This document shows positions 36,401-49,153 of a stretch of DNA of 64,000 bases, in pieces. A program made the position numbers and the translations under genes. This stretch comes from Corella eumyota (taxonomy: Eukaryota > Chordata > Ascidiacea > Phlebobranchia > Corellidae): contig OY720102.1 of NCBI GenBank assembly GCA_963082875.1, positions 8,778,990 through 8,842,989 of the forward strand, given 5' to 3'. The notes under the pieces are model-generated. The model was not told where the DNA came from, did no database searches, and worked only from the letters and a program-made list of their open reading frames with translations. Every line of letters begins with the position of its first letter. Position 1 is the stretch's first letter.

Positions 36401-39360
36401 TAGCCCACCCAATTGCAAAATTTGAAAATTCTGGCGCCTATGATTAAAATTAGCCTACACAATTGCGAAATTTGGAAATTCTGGCGCTTATGATAACAAT
36501 TATCTAATCCAATTGCAAAATTTGAAAATTCTGGCGCCAATGATAGAAATTAGCCCACCCAATTGCAACAATTAAAAGTTCTGGCGCCTATGAATAATAT
36601 TAGGCCACCCAATTGCAAAATTTGAAAATTCTAGAGCCTATGATAAAAATTAGCTCACACAATTGCAAAATTCGGAATTTCTGGCGCTTATGATTAGGAT
36701 TAGCATACCCAATTGCAAAATTTGGAAATTCGAGCGCCTATGATTAAGATTTGCTCATCCAATGACAAAATTTAAAAATTTTGGCGCGTGTGATTAGGAT
36801 TAGTCCACTCAATTGCAGAATTTGAAAATTCTGGCGCAAATGATTAGGATTAGCCCACCCAAATGCAAAAATTAAAAATTCTGTTGCTTATAATCAAAAT
36901 TAACCAACCCAATTGTAAAATTTGGAAATTCTGGGGCCTATGATTAAGATTAGCCCATACAATTGCAAAATTTAAAAGTTTTGGCGCATATGATTAGGAT
37001 TAGCCCACCCAATTGCAAAATTTGAAAATTCTGGCGCCTATGATTAGGATTAGCCCACCCAATTGCAAAAATTAAAAATTATGGCGCCAATATTAAAAAT
37101 TAGCCCACCCAATTGCAAAAATTAAAAATTCTGTTGCTTATAATCAAAATTAACCAACCCAATTGTAAAATTTGGAAATTCTGGGGCCTATGATTAAGAT
37201 TAGCCCATCTAATTGCAAAATTTAAAAATTTTGGCGCATATGATTAGGATTAGCCCACCCAATTGCAAAATTTGAAAATTCTGGCGCCTATGATTAGGAT
37301 TAGCCAACCCAAATGCAAAAATTCAAAATTATGGCGCCTATGATAAAAATTAGGCTATCTAATTGCAAAATTTGGAAATTCTGACGCCTATGATTAGGAT
37401 TAGCCCACCCAATTGCAAAATTTAAAAATTCTGGCGCCTATGATGAGAATTATCATACCCTATTCCAAAATTTGAAAATTCTGGCGCCTATGATAAAAAT
37501 TAGTTCACACAATTGCAAAATTTGGAATTTCTGGCGCTTATGATTACGAAGAGCCCACCCAATTGCAAAATTTGAAAATTCTGGCGCCTATGATAAAAAT
37601 TAATCCACACAATTGCAAAATTTGGAATTTCTGAAGCTTATGTTTAGGATTAGCCTAATCCATTGTAAAATTTAAAAATTCGAGCGCCTATGAATAAGAT
37701 TAGCCTATTCAATGGCAAATTTTAAAAATTTTGGCGCATATGATTAGGATTAGCCCACTCAATTGGAAAATTTGAAAATTCTGGCGCCTATGATTAGGAT
37801 TAGCCCACCCAATTGCAAAAATTAAAAATTATGGCGCCAATGAAAAAAATTAGCCCACCCAATTGCAAAAATTAAAAATTCTTGCGCCTATGATTTAGAT
37901 TAACCCACCCAATTGCAAAATTTGAAAATTCTGGGGCCTATGATAAAAATTTGCCCACACAATTGCAAAATTTGGAATTTCTGCCGCTTATGATTAGGAT
38001 TAGCCCACCTAATTGGAAAATTTGGAATTTCTTGGGCTTATGATTAGGATTAGCTTACCCAATTGCAAAATTTGAAAATTCTGGCGCCTATGATTAGGAT
38101 TAGCCTACACAAATGCAAAAATTAAAAACTCTGGCGCCTATGATAAAAATTAGCCCACCCAATTGCAAAATTTGAAAATTCTGGCGCTTATGTTTAGGAT
38201 TAGCACACCCAATTGCAAAATTTGAAAATTTTGGTGCATATGATAAAAATTAGCCAACCCAATTTCAAAATTTAATAATTCTGGCGCATATGATTAGGAT
38301 TAGCCCATCCAATTGCAAAAATTAAAAATTCTGGTGCTTATAATCAAAATTAACCAACCCAATTGTAAAATTTGGAAATTCTGGGGCCTATGATTAAGAT
38401 TAGCCCATCCAATTGCAAAATTTAAAAATTTTGGCGCATATGATTAGGATTAGCCCACCCAATTGCAAAATTTGGAAATTCTGGCGTCTATGATTAGGAT
38501 TAGCCCACCCAAATGCAAAAATTGAAAATTATGGCGCCTATGATAAAAATTAGGCCATCTAATTGCAAAATTTGGAAATTCTGACGCCTATGATTAGGAT
38601 TAGCCCACCCAATTGCAAAATTTAAAAATTCTGGCGCCTATGATGAGAATTATTATACCCAATTCCAAAATTTGAAAATTCTGGCGCCTATGATAAAAAT
38701 TAGTCCACACAATTGCAAAATTTGGAATTTCTGGCGCTTATGATTAGAATGAGCCCACCCAATTGCAAAATTTGTAAATTCTGGCGCCTATGATAAAAAT
38801 TAGCCTACACAATTGCAAAATTTGGAATTTCTGGCGCTTATGTTTAGGATTAGCCTACTCAATTGTAAAGTTTGAAAATTCGGGCGCCTATGAATAAGAT
38901 TAGCCTATCCAATGGCAAATTTTAAAAATTTTGGCGCATATGATTAGGATTAGCTCAATCAATTGCAAAATTTGGAAATTCTGGCGCCTATAATTAGAAT
39001 TAGCCCACCCATTTGCAAAAATTGAAAATTATGGTGCCTATGATAAAAATTAGCCCATCTAATTGCAAAATTTGGAAATTCTGACACCTTTGATTAGGAT
39101 TAGCCCACCCAATTGCAAAATTTAAAAATTCTGGCGCCCATGATGAGAATTATCATACCCAATTCCAAAATTTGAAAATTCTGGCGCCTATGATAAAAAT
39201 TAGTTCACACAATTGCAAAATTTGGAATTTCTGGCGCTTATGATTACGAAGAGCCCACCCAATTGCAAAATTTGAAAATTCTGGCGCCTATGATAAAAAT
39301 TAACCCACACAATTGCAAAATTTGGAATTTCTGGCGCTTATGTTTAGGATTAGCCTACTC
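33409..39360. repeat. Right section of macro copy 1
   Basis: Markers at 34096, 35796, 37546, the variant gattagaatgag at 38746, and 39246. It includes a monomer junction near 35955 where ccaatggc runs into aaaattaaaaattatgg. This junction is also at about 43155 and 56653. The section matches 54101-60052 at a constant 20692-bp offset with only scattered single-base differences. Confidence 0.86.
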
Positions 39361-39535
39361 AATTGTAAAATTTAAAAATTCGGGCGCCTATGAATAAGAT
39401 TAGCCTATCCAATAGCAAATTTTAAAAATTTTGGCGCATATGATTAGGATTAGCCCAATCAATTGCAAAATTTGGAAATTCTGGCGCCTATGATTAGGAT
39501 TAGCCCACCCAATTGCAAAATTTGTAAATTCTGGC
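39361..39535. repeat. Short linker between the macro-repeat copies
   Basis: About 175 bp that does not belong to either aligned copy. Its variants (tcaattgtaaaattt, attcgggcgcc, ccaatagc, ccaatcaattgc) resemble 61.70-61.85 kb instead. The switch into copy 2 falls inside one monomer. The 15 bases 39536-39550 are common to both parental types, so the exact breakpoint cannot be placed more finely. Confidence 0.8.
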
Positions 39536-42500
39536 GCCTATGATAAAAATTTGCCTACACAATTGCAAAATTTGGAATTTCTGCCGCTTATGATTAGGAT
39601 TAGCATACCCAATTGCAAAATTTGGAAATTCGAGCGCCTATGATTAAGATTTGCCCATCCAATGACAAAATTTAAAAATTTTGGCGCGTGTGATTAGGAT
39701 TAGCCCACTCAATTGCAGAATTTGGAAATTCTGGCGCATATGATTAGGATTAGCCCACCCAAATGCAAAAATTAAAAATTCTGTTGCTTATAATCAAAAT
39801 TAACCAACCCAATTGTAAAATTTGGAAATTCTGGGGCCTATGATTAAGATTAGCCCATACAATTGCAAAATTTAAAAATTTTGGCGCATATGATTAGGAT
39901 TAGCCCACCCAATTGCAAAATTGAAAATTCTGGCGCCTATGATTAGGATTAGCCCACCCAAATGCAAAATTTCAAAATTATGGCGACTAAAAAAAAATTA
40001 GCCCATCTAATTGCAAAATTTGGAAATTCTGACGCTTATGATTAGGATTAGCCCACCCAATTGCAAAATTTAAAAATTCTGGCGCCTATGATGAGAATTA
40101 TCCTACCCAATTCCAAAATTTGAAAATTCTGGCGCCTATGATAAAAATTAGTTCACACAATTGCAAAATTTGGAATTTCTGGCGCTTATGATTACGAAGA
40201 GCCCACCCAATTGCAAAATTTGAAAATTCTGGCGCCTATGATAAAAATTAATCCACACAATTGCAAAATTTGGAATTTCTGAAGCTTATGTTTAGGATTA
40301 GCCTACTCCACTGTAAAATTTAAAAATTTGAGCGCCTATGAATAAGATTAGCCTATTTAATGGCAAATTTTAAAAATTTTGGCGCATATGATTAGGATTA
40401 GCCCACTCAATTGGAAAATTTGGAAATTCTGGCGCCTATGATTAGGATTAGCCCACCCAATTGCAAAAATTAAAAATTATGGCGCCAATGATAAAAATTA
40501 GCCCACCCAATTGCAAAAATTAAAAATTCTTGCGCCTATGATTTAGATTAACCCACCCAATTGCAAAATTTGAAAATTCTGGGGCCTATGATAAAAATTT
40601 GCCTACACAATTGCAAAATTTGGAATTTCTGCCGCTTATGATTAGGATTAGCCCACCTAATTGGAAAATTTGGAATTTCTTGGGCTTATGATTAGGATTA
40701 GCCCACCCAATTGCAAAATTTGAAAATTCTGGCGCCTATGATTAGGATTAGCCCATACAAATGCAAAAATTAAAAACTCTGGCGCCTATGATAAAAATTA
40801 GCCCACCCAATTGCAAAATTTGAAAATTCTGGCGCTTATGTTTAGGATTAGCACACCCAATTGCAAAATTTGAAAATTTTGGTGCATATGATAAAAATTA
40901 GCCAACCCAATTTCAAAATTTAATAATTCTGGCGCATATGTTTAGGATTAGCCCACCCAATTGCAAAAATTAAAAATTCTGGCGCTTATAATCAAAATTA
41001 ACCAACCCAATTGTAAAATTTGGAAATTCTGGGGCCTATGATTAAGATTAGCCCATCCAATTGCAAAATTTAAAAATTTTGGCGCATATGATTAGGATTA
41101 GCCCACCCAATTGCAAAATTTGAAAATTCTGGCGCCTATGATTAGGATTAGCCCACCCAAATGCAAAAATTGAAAATTATGGCGCCTATGATAAAAATTA
41201 GGCCATCTAATTGCAAAATTTGGAAATTCTGACGCCTATGATTAGGATTAGCCCACCCAATTCCAAAATTTGAAAATTCTGGCGCCTATGATAAAAATTA
41301 GTTCACACAATTGCAAAATTTGGAATTTCTGGCGCTTATGATTACGAAGAGCCCACCCAATTGCAAAATTTGAAAATTCTGGCGCCTATGATAAAAATTT
41401 ACCCACACAATTGCAAAATTTGGAATTTCTGGAGCTTATGTTTAGGATTAGCCTACTCCATTGTAAAATTTAAAAATTCGAGCGCCTATGAATAAGATTA
41501 GCCTATCCAATGGCAAATTTTAAAAATTTTGGCGCATATGATTAGGATTAGCCCACTCAATTGGAAAATTTGGAAATTCTGGCGCCTATGATTAGGATTA
41601 GCCCACCCAATTTCAAAAATTAAAAATTATGGCGCCAATAATAAAAATTAGCCCACCCAATTGCAAAAATTAAAAATTCTTGCGCCTATGATTTAGATTA
41701 ACCCACCCAATTGCAAAATTTGAAAATTCTGGGGCCTATGATAAAAATTTGCCCACACAATTGCAAAATTTGGAATTTCTGCCGCTTATGATTAGGATTA
41801 GCTCACCTAACTGCAAAATTTAGAATTTCTTGGGCTTATGATTAGGATTAGCCCACCCAATTGCAAAATTTGAAAATTCTGGCGCCTATGATTAGGATTA
41901 GCCCACCTAATTGCAAAAATTGAAAATTCTGGCGCCTATGATTAAGATTAGCCCAACCAATTGCAAAATTTAAAAATTCTGGCGCCAATAATTAGGATTA
42001 ACCCACCCAAATGCAAAAATTTAAAACTCTGGCGCCTATGATAAAAATTAGCCCACCCAATTGCAAAATTTGAAAATTCTGGCGCCTATGATTAAGATTA
42101 GCCCAACCAATTGCAAAATTTGAAAATTCTGGCGCCAATAATTAGGATTAACAAACCCAAATGCAAAAATTAAAAACTCTGGCGCCTATGATAAAAATTA
42201 GCCCACCCAATTGCAAAATTTGAAAATTCTGGCGCCTATGATAAAAATTAGCCCACATAATTGCGAAATTTGGAAATTCTGGCGCTTATGATAACAATTA
42301 TCTAATCCAATTGCAAAATTTGAAAATTCTGGCGCCTATGATAAAAATTAGCTCACACAATTGCAAAATTCGGAATTTCTGGCGCTTATGATTAGGATTA
42401 GCATACCCAATTGCAAAATTTGGAAATTCGAGCGCCTATGATTAAGATTTGCTCATCCAATGACAAAATTTAAAAATTTTGGCGCGTGTGATTAGGATTA

Positions 42501-42656
42501 GTCCACTCAATTGCAGAATTTGGAAATTCTGGCGCATATGATTAGGATTAGCCCACCCAAATGCAAAAATTAAAAATTCTGTTGCTTATAATTAAAATTA
42601 ACCAACCCAATTGTAAAATTTGGAAATTCTGGGGCCTATGATTAAGATTAGCCCAT

Positions 42657-44006
42657 ACAATTGCAAAATTTAAAAATTTTGGCGCATATGATTAGGATTA
42701 GCCCACCCAATTGCAAAATTTGAAAATTCTGGCGCCTATGATTAGGATTAGCCCACCCAAATGCAAAATTTCAAAGTTATGGCGCCTAAAATAAAAATTA
42801 GCCCATCTAATTGCAAAATTTGGAAATTCTGACGCCTATGATTAGGATTAGCCCACCCAATTGCAAAATTTAAAAATTCTGGCGCCTATGATGAGAATTA
42901 TCCTACCCAATTCCAAAATTTGAAAATTCTGGCGCCTATGATAAAAATTAGTTCACACAATTGCAAAATTTGGAATTTCTGGCGCTTATGATTACGAAGA
43001 GCCTACCCAATTGCAAAATTTGAAAATTCTGGCGCCTATGATAAAAATTAACCCACACAATTGCAAAATTTGGAATTTCTGGGGCTTATGTTTAGGATTA
43101 GCCTACTCCATTGTAAAATTTAAAAATTCGAGCGCCTATGAATAAGATTAGCCTATCCAATGGCAAAAATTAAAAATTATGGCGCCAATAATAAAAATTA
43201 GCCCACCCAATTGCAAAATTTGAAAATTCTGGCGCCTATGATAAAAATTAGCCCACACAATTGCGAAATTTGGAAATTCTGGCGCTTATGATAACAATTA
43301 TCTAATCCAATTGCAAAATTTGAAAATTCTGGCGCCAACGATAGAAATAAGCCGACCCAATTGCAACAATTAAAAGTTCTGGCGCCTATGAATAATATTA
43401 GGCCACCCAATTGCAAAATTTGAAAATTCTAGAGCCTATGATAAAAATTAGCTCACACAATTGCAAAATTCGGAATTTCTGGCGCTTATGATTAGGATTA
43501 GCATACCCAATTGCAAAATTTGGAAATTCGAGCGCCTATGATTAAGATTTGCTCATCCAATGACAAAATTTAAAAATTTTGGCGCGTGTGATTAGGATTA
43601 GTCCACTCAATTGCAGAATTTGGAAATTCTGGCGCATATGATTAGGATTAGCCCACCCAAATGCAAAAATTAAAAATTCTGTTGCTTATAATTAAAATTA
43701 ACCAACCCAATTGTAAAATTTGGAAATTCTGGGGCCTATGATTAAGATTAGCCCATACAATTGCAAAATTTAAAAGTTTTGGCGCATATGATTAGGATTA
43801 GCCCACCCAATTGCAAAATTTGAAAATTCTGGCGCCTATGATTAGGATTAGCCCACCCAATTGCAAAAATTAAAAATTATGGCGCCAATATTAAAAATTA
43901 GCCCACCCAATTGCAAAAATTAAAAATTCTGTTGCTTATAATCAAAATTAACCAACCCAATTGTAAAATTTGGAAATTCTGGGGCCTATGATTAAGATTA
44001 GCCCAT
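42657..44006. repeat. 1350-bp (27-monomer) insertion specific to macro copy 2
   Basis: The offset to copy 1 changes from 18293 to 19643 across this interval, adding exactly 27 monomers. Its left part (to about 43190) follows 35.46-35.99 kb, including the ccaatggcaaaaatt junction. The middle follows 34.95-37.1 kb, and some variants (gcttataattaaaatt, gctcatcc, agtccactc) match 24.15-24.3 kb. It looks like an exchange product built from two parts of the macro-unit. Private changes cluster at 43339-43356 (caacgatag, aataagccgaccc). Confidence 0.78.
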
Positions 44007-47000
44007 CCAATTGCAAAATTTAAAAATTTTGGCGCATATGATTAGGATTAGCCCACCCAATTGCAAAATTTGAAAATTCTGGCGCCTATGATTAGGATTA
44101 GCTAACCCAAATGCAAAAATTCAAAATTATGGCGCCTATGATAAAAATTAGGCTATCTAATTGCAAAATTTGGAAATTCTGACGCCTATGATTAGGATTA
44201 GCCCACCCAATTGCAAAATTTAAAAATTCTGGCGCCTATGATGAGAATTATCCTACCCAATTCCAAAATTTGAAAATTCTGGCGCCTATGATAAAAATTA
44301 GTTCACACAATTGCAAAATTTGGAATTTCTGGCGCTTATGATTACGAAGAGCCCACCCAATTGCAAAATTTGAAAATTCTGGCGCCTATGATAAAAATTA
44401 ATCCACACAATTGCAAAATTTGGAATTTCTGAAGCTTATGTTTAGGATTAGCCTACTTTATTGTAAAATTTAAAAATTCGAGCGCCTATGAATAAGATTA
44501 GCCTATTCAATGGCAAATTTTAAAAATTTTGGCGCATATGATTAGGATTAGCCCACTCAATTGGAAAATTTGGAAATTCTGGCGCCTATGATTAGGATTA
44601 GCCCACCCAATTGCAAAAATTAAAAATTATGGCGCCAATGATAAAAATTAGCCCACCCAATTGCAAAAATTAAAAATTCTTGCGCCTATGATTTAGATTA
44701 ACCCACCCAATTGCAAAATTTGAAAATTCTGGGGCCTATGATAAAAATTTGCCTACACAATTGCAAAATTTGGAATTTCTGCCGCTTATGATTAGGATTA
44801 GCATACCCAATTGCAAAATTTGGAAATTCGAGCGCCTATGATTAAGATTTGCCCATCCAATGACAAAATTTAAAAATTTTGGCGCGTGTGATTAGGATTA
44901 GCCCACTCAATTGCAGAATTTGGAAATTCTGGCGCATATGATTAAGATTAGCCCACCCAAATGCAAAAATTAAAAATCCTGTTGCTTATAATCAAAATTA
45001 ACCAACCCAATTGTAAAATTTGGAAATTCTGGGGCCTATGATTAAGATTAGCCCATACAATTGCAAAATTTAAAAATTTTGGCGCATATGATTAGGATTA
45101 GCCCACCCAAATGCAAAAATTCAAAATTATGGCGCCTAAAATAAAAATTAGCCCATCTAATTGCAAAATTTGGAAATTCTGACGCCTATGATTAGGATTA
45201 GCCCACCCAATTGCAAAATTTAAAAATTCTGGCGCCTATGATGAGAATTATCATACCCAATTCCAAAATTTGAAAATTCTGGCGCCTATGATAAAAATTA
45301 GTTCACACAATTGCAAAATTTGGAATTTCTGGCGCTTATGATTACGAAGAGCCCACCCAATTGCAAAATTTGAAAATTCTGGCGCCTATGATAAAAATTA
45401 ACCCACACAATTGCAAAATTTGAAATTTCTGGAGCTTATGTTTAGGATTAGCCTACTCCATTGTAAAATTTAAAAATTCGAGCGCCTATGAATAAGATTA
45501 GCCTATCCAATGGCAAATTTAAAAATTTTGGCGCATATGATTAGGATTAGCCCACTCAATTGGAAAATTTGGAAAATCTGGCGCCTATGATTAAGATTAG
45601 CCCACCCAATTGCAAAAATTAAAAATTATGGCGCAAATAATAAAAATTAGCCCACCCAATTGCAAAAATTAAAAATTCTGGGGCCTATGATTTAGATTAA
45701 CCCACCCAATTGCAAAATTCGAAAATTCTGGGGCCTATGATAAAAATTTGCCCACACAATTGCAAAATTTGGAATTTCTGCCGCTTATGATTAGGATTAG
45801 CCCACCTAATTGCAAAATTTGGAATTTCTTGGGCTTATGATTAGGATTAGCCCACCCAATTGCAAAATTTGAAAATTCTGGCGCCTATGATTAGGATTAG
45901 CCCACCTAATTGCAAAAATTGAAAATTCTGGCGCCTATGATTAAGATTAGCCCAACCAATTGCAAAATTTGATAATTCTGGCGCCAATAATTAGGATTAA
46001 CCCACCCAAATGCAAAAATTAAAAACTCTGGCGCCTATGATAAAAATTAGCCCACCCAATTGCAAAATTTGAAAATTCTGGCGCCTATGATAAAAATTAG
46101 CCCACACAATTGCGAAATTTGGAAATTCTGGCGCTTATGATAACAATTATCTAATCCAATTGCAAAATTTGAAAATTCTGGCGCCTATGATGAGGATTAT
46201 CATACCCAATTGCAAAATTTGAAAATTCTGGCGCCAATGATAGAAATTAGCCACCCAATTGCAACAATTAAAAGTTCTGGCGCCTATGAATAATATTAGG
46301 CCACCCAATTGCAAAATTTGAAAATTCTAGAGCCTATGATAAAAATTAACTCACACAATTGCAAAATTCGGAATTTCTGGCGCTTATGATTAGGATTAGC
46401 ATACCCAATTGCAAAATTTGGAAATTCGAGCGCCTATAATTAAGATTTGCCCATCCAATGACAAAATTTAAAAATTTTGGCGCGTGTGATTAGGATTAGC
46501 CCACTCAATTGCAAAATTTGGAAATTCTGGCGCATATAATTAGGATTAGCCCACCCAAATGCAAAAATTAAAAATTCTGTTGCTTATAATCAAAATTAAC
46601 CAACCCAATTGTAAAATTTGGAAATTCTGGGGCCTATGATTAAGATTAGCCCATCCAATTGCAAAATTTAAAAATTTTGGCGCATATGATTAGGATTAGC
46701 CCAGCCAATTGCAAAATTTGAAAATTCTGGCGCCTATGATTAGGATTAGCCCACCCAAATGCAAAATTTCAAAATTATGGCGCCTAAAATAAAAATTAGC
46801 CCATCTAATTGCAAAATTTGGAAATTCTGACGCCTATGATTAGGATTAGCCCACCCAATTGCAAAATTTGAAAATTCTGGCGCCTATGATTAGGATTAGC
46901 CCACCCAAATGCAAAATTTCAAAATTATGGCGCCTAAAATAAAAATTAGCCCATCTAATTGCAAAATTTGGAAATTCTGACGCCTATGATTAGGATTAGC

Positions 47001-49153
47001 TCACCCAATTCCAAAATTTGAAAATTCTGGCGCCTATGATAAAAATTAGTTCACACAATTGCAAAATTTGGAATTTTTGGCGCTTATGATTACGAAGAGC
47101 CCACCCAATTGCAAAATTTGAAAATTCTGGCGCCTATGATAAAAATTAACCCACACAATTGCAAAATTTGGAATTTCTGGAGCTTATGTTTAGGATTAGC
47201 CTACTCCATTGTAAAATTTAAAAATTCGAGCGCCTATGAATAAGATTAGCTTATCCAATGCCAAATTTTAAAAATTTTGGCGCATATGATTAGGATTAGC
47301 CCACTCAATTGGAAAATTTGGAAATTCTGGCGCCTATGATTAGGATTAGCCCACCCAATTGCAAAAATTAAAAATTATGGCGCCAATAATAAAAATTAGC
47401 CCACCCAATTGCAAAAATTAAAAATTCTGGGGCCTATGATTTAGATTAACCCACCCAATTGCAAAATTTGAAAATTCTGGGGCCTATGATAAAAATTTGC
47501 CCACACAATTGCAAAATTTGGAATTTCTGCCGCTTATGATTAGGATTAGCTCACCTAATTGCAAAATTTGGAATTTCTTGGGCTTATGATTAGGATTAGC
47601 CCACCCAATTGCAAAATTTGAAAATTCTGGCGCCTATGATTAGGATTAGCCCACCTAATTGCAAAAATTGAAAATTCTGGCGCCTATGATTAAGATTAGC
47701 CCAACCAATTGCAAAATTTAAAAATTCTGGCTCCAATAATTAAGATTAACCCACCCAAATGCAAAAATTAAAAACTCTGGCGCCTATGATAAAAATTAGC
47801 CCACCCAATTGCAAAATTTGAAAATTCTGGCGCCTATGATAAAAATTAGCCCACACAATTGCAAAATTTGGAAATTCTGGCGCTTATGATAACGATTATC
47901 CAATCCAATTGCAAAATTTGAAAATTCTGGCGCCTATGATGAGGATTATCATACCCAATTGCAAAATTTGAAAATTCTGGCGCCAATGATAGAAATTAGC
48001 CCACCCAATTGCAACAATTAATAGTTCTGGCGCCTATGAATAATATTAGGCCACCCAATTGCAAAATTTGAAAATTCTAGAGCTTATGATAAAAATCAGC
48101 TCACACAATTGCAAAATTCGGAATTTCTGGCGCTTATGATTAGGATTAGCATACCCAATTGCAAAATTTGGAAATTCGAGCGCCTATGATTAAGATTTGC
48201 CCATCCAATGACAAAATTTAAAAATTTTGGCTCGTGTGATTAGGATTAGCCCACTCAATTGCAGAATTTGGAAATTCTGGCGCATATGATTAGGATTAGC
48301 CCACCCAAATGCAAAAATTAAAAATTCTGTTGCTTATAATCAAAATTAACCAACCCAATTGTAAAATTTGGAAATTCTGGGGCCTATGATTAAGATTAGC
48401 CCATACAATTGCAAAATTTAAAAATTTTGGCGCATATGATTAGGATTAGCCCACCCAAATGCAAAATTTCAAATTATGGCGACTAAAATAAAAATTAGCC
48501 CATCTAATTGCAAAATTTGGAAATTCTGACGCCTATGATTAGGATTAGCCCACCCAATTGCAAAATTTAAAAATTCTGGCGCCTATGATGAGAATTATCC
48601 TACCCAATTCCAAAATTTGAAAATTCTGGCGCCTATGATAAAAATTAGTTCACACAATTGCAAAATTTGGAATTTCTGGCGCTTATGATTACGAAGAGCC
48701 CACCCAATTGCAAAATTTGAAAATTCTGGCGCCTATGATAAAAATTAATCCACACAATTGCAAAATTTGGAATTTCTGAAGCTTATGTTTAGGATTAGCC
48801 TACTTTATTGTAAAATTTAAAAATTCGAGCGCCTATAAATAAGATTAGCCTATTCAATGGCAAATTTTAAAAATTTTGGCGCATATGATTAGGATTAGCC
48901 CACTCAATTGGAAAATTTGGAAATTCTGGCGCCTATGATTAGGATTAGCCCACCCAATTGCAAAAATTAAAAATTATGGCGCCAATGATAAAAATTAGCC
49001 CACCCAATTGCAAAAATTAAAAATTCTTGCGCCTATGATTTAGATTAACCCACCCAATTGCAAAATTTGAAAATTCTGGGGCCTATGATAAAAATTTGCC
49101 TACACAATTGCAAAATTCGGAATTTCTGCCGCTTATGATTAGGATTAGCATAC

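Larger units (their letters stand above)
21243..39360. repeat. Macro-repeat copy 1 (about 18.1 kb)
   Basis: Marker intervals from 21901 onward are 1150, 1650, 1000, 1748, 1599, 900, 1049, 900, 1049, 1150, 1700 and 1750 bp, then a variant marker gattagaatgag after 1200 bp and the next marker after 500. The same series appears in copy 2 with only two additions. Rare variants are shared at fixed offsets: 18293 bp at 21.2-24.36 kb, 19643 bp at 24.36-31.4 kb and 20692 bp from 32.35 to 39.36 kb. This is direct sequence evidence for a tandem segmental duplication inside the satellite. Confidence 0.9.

Noticed and set aside
43198-43416. Minus-strand open frame of 72 codons
   Set aside because: It lies wholly within satellite monomers and starts at ttg, not atg. 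It also repeats itself: the CNWVG motif recurs after 50 residues, which is three monomers (150 bp). The frame is open here only because private changes near 43339-43356 remove stops present in other copies. No signal for a gene is visible.
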